From: Thermodesulfovibrionia bacterium
GTDB taxonomy: Bacteria; Nitrospirota; Thermodesulfovibrionia; UBA6902
Length of the DNA stretch: 18,310 bases
Direction of reading: 5' to 3'
Assembly: GCA_947258735.1 (NCBI GenBank)
Contig: CAMYJJ010000029.1
Coordinates: 1-18,310 of the forward strand
The notes under the pieces were generated by a model that worked only from the letters and a program-made list of their open reading frames with translations, was not told the DNA's origin and searched no databases. This document shows positions 1 to 6,504 of this stretch, piece after piece. How positions within the stretch are numbered: position 1 is the first letter of the stretch; every line of letters starts with the position of its first letter. The position numbers were made by a program, and so were the translations under genes.

Positions 1-520
1 CGTATGGACAGGACATAATACAGTACCCGCAGCCGATGCACCATTTCCTATCAACCAGCACTATCCCGTCAGGAGTCTGATACGTAGCGCCTACAGGGCA
101 GACCTGAACACAGGGAGGATTATCACACTGGTTACACAGTTTGGGAACAAAAAATGCCTTAGCAATGTCCTTTGGATTAATTTCTCTTCCGTCAATTACC
201 GGACTGGTAAATCCGTCCCGCCCACCATGAGGTGTATCAATCAGCCTTCTGCCGTCTTTTAATACTACATAACGTTCTACCCAGGTCCTTGTAACAACAA
301 CATCATAGGGCACTTCATTTTCCAGTTTACATCCCTTTACACAGAACCCGCATCCAACACACTTTTCTGTATCAACTACAAAACCCCACCTGATGTTGGC
401 TGCCTTTACAGAGGCTTCTGCCTCTTCCGGGCTCAATATTTTAAAGGCGCTCATGGGCAATGATGCAGCGCAGGCACCTTTAATTGCTGTTGATATAAAA
501 TCTCTCCTGGAAAATTTCAT
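1..520 (-). CDS. Tat-exported [4Fe-4S] ferredoxin-type electron transfer subunit (NrfC/DmsB/HybA family), partial at C-terminus
   Basis: The gene starts at the ATG at 520 and runs off the left edge, so 173 residues are visible. The N-terminus has a twin-arginine signal (SRRDFIS, residues 4-10) and a hydrophobic stretch ending near residue 26, so export to the periplasmic side is expected. Cysteines fall in three ferredoxin-type sets: C54-x2-C57-x2-C60-x3-C64, C129-x2-C132-x4-C137-x3-C141 and C161-x2-C164-x2-C167-x3-C171. The C129 set with its four-residue gap is typical of the DmsB/NrfC/HybA electron-transfer subunits, which usually carry four clusters; the rest would lie outside the window. 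An AGGAG ribosome site overlaps the stop codon of the upstream cytochrome gene and only 9 bases separate the two, so they are almost certainly co-translated. By family, it would pass electrons between the multiheme cytochrome and a membrane NrfD-type quinone-linked or molybdopterin partner. That partner is not visible, so the complex cannot be named. Confidence 0.88.
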   Translation of the reverse strand, partial: MKFSRRDFISTAIKGACAASLPMSAFKILSPEEAEASVKAANIRWGFVVDTEKCVGCGFCVKGCKLENEVPYDVVVTRTWVERYVVLKDGRRLIDTPHGGRDGFTSPVIDGREINPKDIAKAFFVPKLCNQCDNPPCVQVCPVGATYQTPDGIVLVDRKWCIGCGYCIMSCPY

Positions 521-529
521 CTGCCGCTC

Positions 530-991
530 CTATAAGTCCGGTTCGTGCGGATCATGACAATCAGCACAAAGGTCTTCCGGATTATGGTCTATCGGGTCAA
601 TGCCCTTAATTAAGTTTCTCTGACTTGAAGGATACGGCAAATATGCATGGCACCTGATGCACTGTGCCCTGCTTGTGTCTATGGTAAGTTTTTCCGGATT
701 TTCCGGATGCTCAATTGCCGGGCCATGACAGTTTTCACACTCAATGATTTTATGTTTTGATGCCATATTGGTTTCGTACTTTTCATCATGACATTCGCTG
801 CAGTATTCTTTCCCCTGATACTTTACTTCAAATTCCAGCCACTCATCTACATTGCTCGCACGGTGGTAGCTGTACATGAATCCCCTTTCCCCGACAGTAA
901 AATCTCTGGGGACCATAAAATACCGTGCAACCAGGGCGAGGATAATTACGCCGATAAACACGAACAGAGGTCTCCACGCATGACTTTTCAT
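530..991 (-). CDS. Membrane-anchored tetraheme c-type cytochrome
   Basis: A 153-residue protein with one N-terminal membrane segment (about residues 9-26) and no obvious cleavage site, so it is probably an anchored cytochrome facing the periplasm. Four CxxCH heme c sites are visible: CSECH (64-68), CENCH (85-89), CIRCH (111-115) and CADCH (142-146). Additional histidines (H80, H95, H136, H149) could act as distal ligands; this is inference. Size and anchor resemble NrfH/NapC-type small quinol-linked cytochromes, but I do not recognise a clear NrfH signature, so the specific family is left open. The start at 991 is supported by a GGGAG ribosome site six bases upstream. It is the first gene of a unit with the following [4Fe-4S] protein, and a good promoter lies about 60 bases upstream. 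Likely role: electron carrier between a membrane quinone/NrfD module and a periplasmic oxidoreductase in anaerobic respiration. Confidence 0.87.
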   Translation of the reverse strand: MKSHAWRPLFVFIGVIILALVARYFMVPRDFTVGERGFMYSYHRASNVDEWLEFEVKYQGKEYCSECHDEKYETNMASKHKIIECENCHGPAIEHPENPEKLTIDTSRAQCIRCHAYLPYPSSQRNLIKGIDPIDHNPEDLCADCHDPHEPDL

Positions 992-1048
992 TTCTTCTCC
1001 CTTTTTAGTATCAAGGATTTTACATTGCGGACAAAAAGTGGGATCTAC

Positions 1049-1076
1049 ATTATCTCATAAATACGATGTTTGTCAA
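1049..1076 (-). promoter_or_regulatory. Sigma70-like promoter for the cytochrome/ferredoxin unit
   Basis: Read on the minus strand, a perfect -35 TTGACA (plus-strand positions 1071-1076) is followed after a 16-base spacer by GATAAT (1049-1054, 5 of 6 to TATAAT). Transcription would start near 1042, leaving a leader of about 50 bases before the cytochrome ATG at 991. Position and quality make this the best promoter in the window. Confidence 0.65.
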
Positions 1077-1196
1077 AAAAGAAAAAGTTATCAATTTATA
1101 ACGATCGCTTATATCGTACTAACCTCTTGTTTTTTCCAGCAATATAATGCTTCAGGACAGTATTAATCTTGTCTATACCTGACGTATTTAATTCTG

Positions 1197-1226
1197 TTGA
1201 CAGCAGCTGACCGGATTACGTATGGT
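1197..1226 (+). promoter_or_regulatory. Possible promoter for the 695-residue protein gene
   Basis: TTGACA (1197-1202) is followed by an 18-base spacer and TATGGT (1221-1226, 4 of 6 to TATAAT). It sits about 50 bases upstream of the ATG at 1275, which is a sensible distance. The -10 box is mediocre, so this is a tentative call. Confidence 0.38.
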
Positions 1227-1274
1227 TACAGGAACAATTAACAGTTTAACGCAGCCACTCCGGATGATCGTATT

Positions 1275-3362
1275 ATGATTGACACATTTAGACTTGTCAT
1301 TAAATATATGATAGGGGACGAAACCGTAGAAGACCCTGTAAGCGGTATTCATATCTCCGATCAGTTTCACCCTGAAGATCTTCATAACAATAACATTGAA
1401 GAGAGCATCAATGCCGCTTTTCTTATTTTATCGGCCGGAGAATCTCATTCGCTATATGACGGAGCTGCCAGATTCTTTACACAAATGGAATCCATGCCGG
1501 AATGGAAAGAGACCGTTGGTTTTTACAGAAAAGGACTGGAATTAATAGCATCTGAAGTATCAGGGCATATTGAAAAAGACAGTTCTTTTTACAGCAATAT
1601 GAATGATCTTATCCAGAACGTCCTTAATACAGAAACCAAAGCCGGCCGGAATACACCTGCCAATAAGATACAGCAGCTCTTTTTTCCCGAAGCAAAAGGT
1701 CTTAACACTCATCCGGAGAAAGGGATCACTGACCTTAGAAATAAAAGAATGGTAGACATTGCTTCATTAAACCGTTCACCAATCACAGACCCGGTCAGGC
1801 AGATGGTGATTACATCGAATATTCTCCTTACAACTCCGATAGGTGACGCAGACAACCTGGATTCATTTATGAACTCTGCTCTCTCACGTACTTTAGAAAG
1901 TACTATGAAGGAAGACCAGTTGTTCTGGTATGACCATCCCATCCCTGTGGGTATAGCTGCAGAAAGCAATGAGATACTTTACGGTCTTGAAGGACTGGAC
2001 CGTGCTGTTGCTTTTGAGAAGGAACAGGGGACTATTGAGGATGAATTAACACTTACATGCCTGCTGTCTGTTTCGGTAACACACAAGGGACTCCAGCAGA
2101 TTGCAAAGCTGTATCTTGAAGAAGAATTGAACAAAAGAAAAAACATACGTCACCTTGATATATATATCTTTACTGAAGCAGATACACATGCAATTATCAC
2201 AGATATTCTTATACCGGCTGCAGAGAGATGTCTAGATAATAGAAAGCCGGACCCTCTTCATGAAGTCTTTGGTGTTGACGGGGAGTATGGCCGGCATTAC
2301 AGTTTTTTAAAGGCCATCGCTGCCTTCTGGCAGGTCTTTATCAATACAGAGATCAAGGGAACATTCAAGATTGATCTTGACCAGATATTCCCGCAGAAAG
2401 ACCTTGTGGAACAGACCGGCCTATCGGCATTTGAACACTTCAAAACACCATTATGGGGTGCAAAAGGCACTGACAGTAATGGTAATCATGTAGAACTCGG
2501 CATGATCGCAGGAGCGCTTGTCAATCAAAGGGACTCTGAACATTCCCTGTTTTTCCCTGATGTACCCTTTCCTTCATCTGAGATGAAAGCTGATGATCTC
2601 GTCTTTTGCAGCACTCTCCCGCAGGCAGTTTCAACAGAAGCAGAAATGATGACAAGATATACAGATAATCAGCCTGACGGTAAGAGCAGGTGCATTCAAC
2701 GCATACATGTAACAGGTGGAACAAATGGAATCCTGATAGATGCCCTGAGAAGGCATAGACCGTTTACCCCTTCCATTATTGGAAGGGCAGAAGACCAGGC
2801 CTACATTCTCTCGGTCCTTTTCAATGACAGGCATGATATGCTGCGTTATGTTCATAAAGACGGGCTGATCATGCGTCATGATAAAGAGGCATTTGCTGTT
2901 GATGCCATAAAAAAAGCAGCTATAGGCAAAATAATCGGTGATTATATTCGTATTCTCCTGTTTTCATTTTACGGCAGAGCACTGCCATGGTCTCTGGATA
3001 CCATAAAAAATGAAGTTGGCCCATTTACAGGGTGCTTTATATCAAAGATCCCCCTTACGGTTGTATACCTTCGCTTTGCTCTTAAAACAGCATCATTTTT
3101 TGCTGAAAAAACGGATGTCAAAAAACATCAGGGACAGGAGTTCATGAAAAGCGGGATCAGGAGACTGGATGAGACTATTTCATATCTGAATCAGGACTCC
3201 AACCCTCTCATTGATCTGTATAAAAAGGAAAAAGCAGGATGGGACATGTTTTATGACATACTGGATCATACTGAAATCGGGTTGGCACATCAGGATGTTT
3301 TCTTTTCCGCATTAAAGGAAAAAGCGTTCTCTATGATTAAATCATGCAGAGTCAGGATTTAA
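1275..3362 (+). CDS. Large uncharacterised protein with GT-A glycosyltransferase-like motif order
   Basis: I do not recognise a named family for this 695-residue protein. It has no signal peptide or clear transmembrane segment and looks cytoplasmic. Three features occur in the order expected of a metal-dependent GT-A glycosyltransferase: a DxD-like motif in KIDLDQ (D367/D369), a GGTNG turn (481-485) followed by RAED (504-507, the usual acceptor-base position), and a histidine in MRHDK (H535) where GT-A enzymes place a late metal ligand. Around the DxD is GRHYSFLKAIAAFW (339-352), which could be the sugar-nucleotide region. The N-terminal 180 and C-terminal 130 residues are helical-looking and unassigned. 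The ATG at 1275 is the first start after an in-frame stop at 1239; its ribosome site is weak. A strong hairpin follows 10 bases after the stop. Enzymatic function is inference; it could also be a non-catalytic relative. Confidence 0.72.
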   Translation: MIDTFRLVIKYMIGDETVEDPVSGIHISDQFHPEDLHNNNIEESINAAFLILSAGESHSLYDGAARFFTQMESMPEWKETVGFYRKGLELIASEVSGHIEKDSSFYSNMNDLIQNVLNTETKAGRNTPANKIQQLFFPEAKGLNTHPEKGITDLRNKRMVDIASLNRSPITDPVRQMVITSNILLTTPIGDADNLDSFMNSALSRTLESTMKEDQLFWYDHPIPVGIAAESNEILYGLEGLDRAVAFEKEQGTIEDELTLTCLLSVSVTHKGLQQIAKLYLEEELNKRKNIRHLDIYIFTEADTHAIITDILIPAAERCLDNRKPDPLHEVFGVDGEYGRHYSFLKAIAAFWQVFINTEIKGTFKIDLDQIFPQKDLVEQTGLSAFEHFKTPLWGAKGTDSNGNHVELGMIAGALVNQRDSEHSLFFPDVPFPSSEMKADDLVFCSTLPQAVSTEAEMMTRYTDNQPDGKSRCIQRIHVTGGTNGILIDALRRHRPFTPSIIGRAEDQAYILSVLFNDRHDMLRYVHKDGLIMRHDKEAFAVDAIKKAAIGKIIGDYIRILLFSFYGRALPWSLDTIKNEVGPFTGCFISKIPLTVVYLRFALKTASFFAEKTDVKKHQGQEFMKSGIRRLDETISYLNQDSNPLIDLYKKEKAGWDMFYDILDHTEIGLAHQDVFFSALKEKAFSMIKSCRVRI

Positions 3363-3371
3363 GCAGTATTA

Positions 3372-3406
3372 AGCGGGGACACATCCCAATGGGATGTGTC
3401 CCTGCT
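3372..3406. repeat. Near-perfect long hairpin (REP-like palindrome)
   Basis: GGGACACATCCCA (3376-3388) and its exact reverse complement TGGGATGTGTCCC (3390-3402) flank a single A, giving 13 perfect pairs. One G-T wobble and three more pairs (3372-3374 with 3404-3406) extend the stem to 17. No T-run follows on either strand, so it is not a classical intrinsic terminator. It lies in the 54-base gap between the 695-residue protein gene and the release-factor-like gene. GGGACA/TGTCCC-rich palindromes are a common intergenic REP type in many bacterial genomes, sometimes spread by RAYT transposases; that assignment is from memory. It could still modulate mRNA stability. Confidence 0.8.
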
Positions 3407-3416
3407 ATAATGAGGT

Positions 3417-3830
3417 ATGTTTCCTGTCAGCCCTGAAAAAGAAAAAAAACTCCGGGACACGATGGACAGCCTTGGAGTACATGAAAAAGACATAGAAGAA
3501 TCCTTTATCCGCTCGGGAGGCAGAGGCGGTCAGAATGTCAATAAAGTCGCTACCTGCGTCCATGTGAAGCACATACCTACAGGAACAGAGGTAAAATGTC
3601 AAAAGGCACGTACCCAGGGACTTAACCGCTATCACGCAAGAATTCTCCTATGCAAGAAAATAGAACAGGCCATTCTTGGTAAAGAAAGTGAAGAGGCCAG
3701 GCGCATAGCCCGGATCAAAAGACAAAAACGTAAACGCTCAAAGAGGGCCAAAGAGAAAATTCTGGAAGAGAAACATCATACCTCACAAAAGAAAAAAGAC
3801 CGTACTTACTCAGGTGATGATGATGAATAA
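3417..3830 (+). CDS. Peptide chain release factor-like protein (GGQ domain, ArfB/mtRF-R type)
   Basis: A 137-residue protein consisting of the peptidyl-tRNA hydrolase domain of class I release factors without the codon-recognition domains. The catalytic GGQ is at 37-39 (in SGGRGGQNVNK), followed by an RF-1/2-like stretch with IPTGTEVKCQ (53-62) and QGLNR (67-71). The C-terminal third is strongly basic (RQKRKRSKR, 102-110, and KKK at 125-127), as in ArfB (YaeJ) and mitochondrial mtRF-R, where the tail enters the empty mRNA channel of stalled ribosomes. The likely role is hydrolysis of peptidyl-tRNA on non-stop or split ribosomes; this rests on family knowledge. It lacks the insertion seen in E. 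coli ArfB, so it is closer to the shorter unclassified bacterial group. The ATG at 3417 follows an in-frame stop at 3411; a GAGG lies only one base before it, which is unusually close. The protein ends in an acidic GDDDE. Confidence 0.85.
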   Translation: MFPVSPEKEKKLRDTMDSLGVHEKDIEESFIRSGGRGGQNVNKVATCVHVKHIPTGTEVKCQKARTQGLNRYHARILLCKKIEQAILGKESEEARRIARIKRQKRKRSKRAKEKILEEKHHTSQKKKDRTYSGDDDE

Positions 3831-4087
3831 TAACAGTGTATATTGTTTTCAGGCCGGATCAATACCATTTTCATGGATAATTAATGACCTTGATCTTTTG
3901 TTTAATCCGAAACGATTAAAACCAACATGAAGGTACTAATCATGATATTTAATTGCTGTCATACCGGCTGACATTAATTTTTTGCCAGCAGCAAGCATCT
4001 TTATTGAATATAAATTTGCATCTTTCCTTTAATTATAATAAATTAGTATTTCTTTATAATTTGTAATTTCTTATCAGGAGGACGATA
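3831..4087. other. Intergenic region upstream of dapL
   Basis: This 257-base AT-rich gap has no convincing gene. It holds TGTCATACCGG (3957-3967), which matches the reverse complement of the right end of the inverted-repeat element at 5324-5436, so it may be the remnant of a decayed copy; no partner end is visible. Two perfect TATAAT boxes lie closer to dapL. Confidence 0.4.
4034..4060 (+). promoter_or_regulatory. Candidate tandem -10 boxes for dapL
   Basis: TATAAT occurs exactly at 4034-4039 and again at 4055-4060. Neither has a good TTGACA at 16-18 bases upstream; TTGCAT at 4016-4021 is only 12 bases from the first. The tract is very AT-rich, so chance matches are likely. The second box would leave a leader of about 20 bases that contains the AGGAGG ribosome site. 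Confidence 0.3.
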
Positions 4088-5263
4088 TTGAGCAAGAACA
4101 TACATATAAAACCTGCAAACAGAGTTAAAGACCTGCCTCCATATTTATTTGCAACAATAGATAAAATGAAGGAAAAGGCCATTGCAAAAGGGACAGACCT
4201 GATTGACCTGAGTATCGGCGACCCGGATACGCCTACCCCCTCTCATATCGTTAAGGCAATGCAGAAGGCCGTAAAAAACCCGGCACATCATCAGTATCCA
4301 TCATATATGGGCATGCTCTCATTCAGACAGGCAGTGGCTGACTGGTACAGAAAGAGGTTCAATGTATCTCTGGACCCGAACAGTGAGGTTGTATCGCTGA
4401 TCGGTTCAAAAGAGGGTATTGGTCATATGCCTCTTGCATTTATTAATCCCGGTGATTATGTACTTGTCCCGTCTCCCGGTTATCCGGTGTATCCCGTGGC
4501 TGCGCTTTTTGCAGGAGGCATAAGCTATGAAATGCCCCTTCTTGAGAAAAACAGGTACCTGCCTGACCTGGGCCGAATTCCGAAATATGTCCTGAAGAAA
4601 ACCAGGCTCATGTTTATTAACTATCCAAATAATCCCACCGCTGCCTGTGCTGACAGATCTTTTTTTAAGAATATCATCTCCTTTGCCAGAAAACACAACA
4701 TTATCATCTGCCATGATGCAGCGTACACGGAGATGTATTATGGCAGGGAAAAACCTCTGAGTTTTCTGCAGCTGCCCGGTGCAAAGGACGTGGGTATTGA
4801 GTTCCACTCTCTTTCCAAGACATATAACATGACAGGCTGGAGAATCGGGTTTGCCGTTGGTAATAAAGACGCTGTTGCAGGGCTTGGCAAGATCAAGACT
4901 AATATTGACTCAGGAATATTCCAGGCCATCCAGGAAGCGGGGATTGCCGCTCTTAAAACCAAAGATGCTGATACACGGAAATTAAGAAAGATGTATCAGG
5001 AGCGAAGAGATGTTCTCCTGAACGGATTAACAAGGCTTGGCCTTGAAGTACATAAACCTAAAGCCACATTCTATCTCTGGGTAAAATGTCCAAAAGGTGT
5101 TTCTTCAATGGACTTTACTGCCCTTCTGTTAAATAAGGCGGGCATCCTGACAACCCCGGGTAATGGATTTGGCTCTCCGGGTGAAGGATATATACGGTTT
5201 GCCCTGACTGTTCCGGTCAAACGGATGAAGGAAGCAATAACCCGGATTCAGAATGTTCTTTAA
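4088..5263 (+). CDS. dapL: LL-diaminopimelate aminotransferase (class I PLP aminotransferase)
   Basis: A 391-residue fold-type I aminotransferase. The PLP lysine is K244 in SLSKTYNMTGWR, D210 (CHDAAY) would bind the pyridine nitrogen, NYPNNPT (178-184) and Y213 fit the cofactor pocket, and the arginine in GYIRFAL near the C-terminus would bind the substrate carboxylate. The N-terminal VKDLPPYLFATI and LSIGDPDTPTP are typical of the bacterial/archaeal DapL group, which converts tetrahydrodipicolinate directly to LL-diaminopimelate in one transamination for lysine and peptidoglycan. Start choice: TTG at 4088, with a perfect AGGAGG (4076-4081) six bases upstream, which decides the start. It stands alone, with no other lysine gene next to it. 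The main alternative is an aspartate or aromatic aminotransferase of the same superfamily, which is less likely given these motifs. Confidence 0.86.
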   Translation: MSKNIHIKPANRVKDLPPYLFATIDKMKEKAIAKGTDLIDLSIGDPDTPTPSHIVKAMQKAVKNPAHHQYPSYMGMLSFRQAVADWYRKRFNVSLDPNSEVVSLIGSKEGIGHMPLAFINPGDYVLVPSPGYPVYPVAALFAGGISYEMPLLEKNRYLPDLGRIPKYVLKKTRLMFINYPNNPTAACADRSFFKNIISFARKHNIIICHDAAYTEMYYGREKPLSFLQLPGAKDVGIEFHSLSKTYNMTGWRIGFAVGNKDAVAGLGKIKTNIDSGIFQAIQEAGIAALKTKDADTRKLRKMYQERRDVLLNGLTRLGLEVHKPKATFYLWVKCPKGVSSMDFTALLLNKAGILTTPGNGFGSPGEGYIRFALTVPVKRMKEAITRIQNVL

Positions 5264-5323
5264 TTCCGGGGCAATACATAGTTATCCATATAACGTCTGT
5301 GTTTATTTTTTACTGCCCATTGA

Positions 5324-5436
5324 TGTCATGCCCGAAATCTGTAATCGGGTATCCAGTATATATTAATAATCTGGATTCTCGATGCGAGTCTACGCGAGAG
5401 TCGCTCCGACCGGCTTTAAGTACTACCGGTATGACA
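5324..5436. repeat. Short inverted-repeat element (MITE-like), copy 1
   Basis: The left end TGTCATGCCCG (5324-5334) pairs with the right end CCGGTATGACA (5426-5436), which reads TGTCATACCGG on the other strand. Inside, ATCGGGTATCCAG (5344-5356) pairs with CTGGATTCTCGAT (5371-5383) at 11 of 13 positions around an AT-rich loop. The architecture (TGTCATNCC end, then an inner ATCCAG/CTGGAT stem) is shared with the element at 7670-7751. No transposase, no clear target duplication. It lies between dapL and the ankyrin gene. Confidence 0.62.
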
Positions 5437-5488
5437 CTCAGAGGAATTAAATCCATATACAAACACTCATTAGTCAAAACAGCAGTAC

Positions 5489-6349
5489 CTACCTGGCTCC
5501 AGCCTGTCTGAGCAGATTTACAATTGCCGGGTAACCTTTTTCTTCAGCCAAACCAAGTGATGATTTATTATTCATGTTCTTCATGTTTACGTCGGCTCCG
5601 CTATCGATCAGCAGCTTTGCAACATCATAATGACCGTAAAGCACAGCATCCATTAACGCTGTTCCGCCAAGATCATCTTTGACATTAATATCCGCTCCAC
5701 TATCAATGAGCAATCTGGCTATATCAATATGTCCCTTAACGGAAGCGTCCATAAGGGCCGTCTGGTTTTTATCATTTTTAATATTAACATCAGCGCCATG
5801 TTCAAGCAGCATCTCAACCGTTTTTGTGTGACCTTCATATGAAGCGTCCATTAACACCGTTCCACCCATGGAGTCCTGGGCATTTACTCTCGCCCCTTTC
5901 GACATAAGCAGTTCTACTATAGTGAGGTTGCCCTTGTACGCCGCATCCATTAAAGCATTTCCACCAAGGGCATCTCTGCTGTTCGGATCAGCACCAGCTG
6001 AAAGCAGGGTCTCCACAATTTCCGTATGGCCGCCAAACGATGCGGCCATCAGCGCTGTCTGGTTTTTCACGGTCCTTGCATTCACATCAGCCCCCTGATC
6101 AAGTAACACCTGCACCACTTCTGCGTGGCCCTGAAAAGAAGCAAGCATCAGCGCTGTCCTTTTATAGGTGTCTCTGAGATTTACATCAGCACCATCTTCC
6201 AGTAAATTCTTCACAGTTCTGGCATTGCCTGCCATGGCTGCATCCATAAGTTCATTATGAACAGCCGCATCTGCTGGTACCGCTATGAATAAACATCCAA
6301 TTACAAAGAATACTATAATAGAGGCCAGATTCTTCCTTACATTAATCAT
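5489..6349 (-). CDS. Exported ankyrin-repeat protein
   Basis: A 286-residue protein with a Sec-type signal peptide (basic start, hydrophobic core about residues 9-24, likely cleavage after ADA near residue 28), so it should be periplasmic. The rest is built entirely of ankyrin repeats of exactly 33 residues: seven full repeats at 32-64, 65-97, 98-130, 131-163, 164-196, 197-229 and 230-262, then a 24-residue capping repeat (263-286). The usual TPLHLAA turn is replaced nearly throughout by TALMDAS or close variants, and GADVN/GADIN recurs at each repeat end. Ankyrin arrays bind proteins, so the role is probably a periplasmic scaffold or inhibitor; the partner is unknown. AGGAGA lies six bases before the ATG at 6349, supporting the start. 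The next gene upstream on the same strand is a heptosyltransferase, 155 bases away, with a promoter in between, so they are probably separate units. Confidence 0.92.
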   Translation of the reverse strand: MINVRKNLASIIVFFVIGCLFIAVPADAAVHNELMDAAMAGNARTVKNLLEDGADVNLRDTYKRTALMLASFQGHAEVVQVLLDQGADVNARTVKNQTALMAASFGGHTEIVETLLSAGADPNSRDALGGNALMDAAYKGNLTIVELLMSKGARVNAQDSMGGTVLMDASYEGHTKTVEMLLEHGADVNIKNDKNQTALMDASVKGHIDIARLLIDSGADINVKDDLGGTALMDAVLYGHYDVAKLLIDSGADVNMKNMNNKSSLGLAEEKGYPAIVNLLRQAGAR

Positions 6350-6396
6350 GACAATCTCCTTGTGTAATGAAATTATTAGTCGACTTTCAAGAAATG

Positions 6397-6425
6397 ATAA
6401 TAGATATTAAGCTGATTCCGGACAA
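6397..6425 (-). promoter_or_regulatory. Probable promoter of the ankyrin-repeat gene
   Basis: On the minus strand, TTGTCC (plus positions 6420-6425, 4 of 6 to TTGACA) is followed by a 17-base spacer and TATTAT (6397-6402, 5 of 6). The start would be near 6390, about 40 bases before the ATG and upstream of the AGGAGA ribosome site. Confidence 0.48.
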
Positions 6426-6504
6426 TATGTTATAAAATGACAGGGCAAAAGAGCAAATCATATTACAAAGCTTTATAACAGAATTATGAAGTCAAATCAG
6501 GAAA

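Noticed and set aside
788..1060. 90-codon open frame on the plus strand
   Set aside because: It overlaps the cytochrome gene in antisense and the promoter region; no coding support.
3372..3406. Intrinsic terminator for the 695-residue protein gene
   Set aside because: The stem is long, but no T-run follows on either strand, so it is reported as a repeat instead.
5299..5511. 70-codon open frame between dapL and the ankyrin gene
   Set aside because: It runs through the inverted-repeat element and into the ankyrin 3' end, with no ribosome site or recognisable protein.
5489..6349. DNA-level 99-base periodicity in the ankyrin gene as a CRISPR-like or satellite array
   Set aside because: The period is exactly three times 33 codons and is explained by the ankyrin repeats; there are no spacers.
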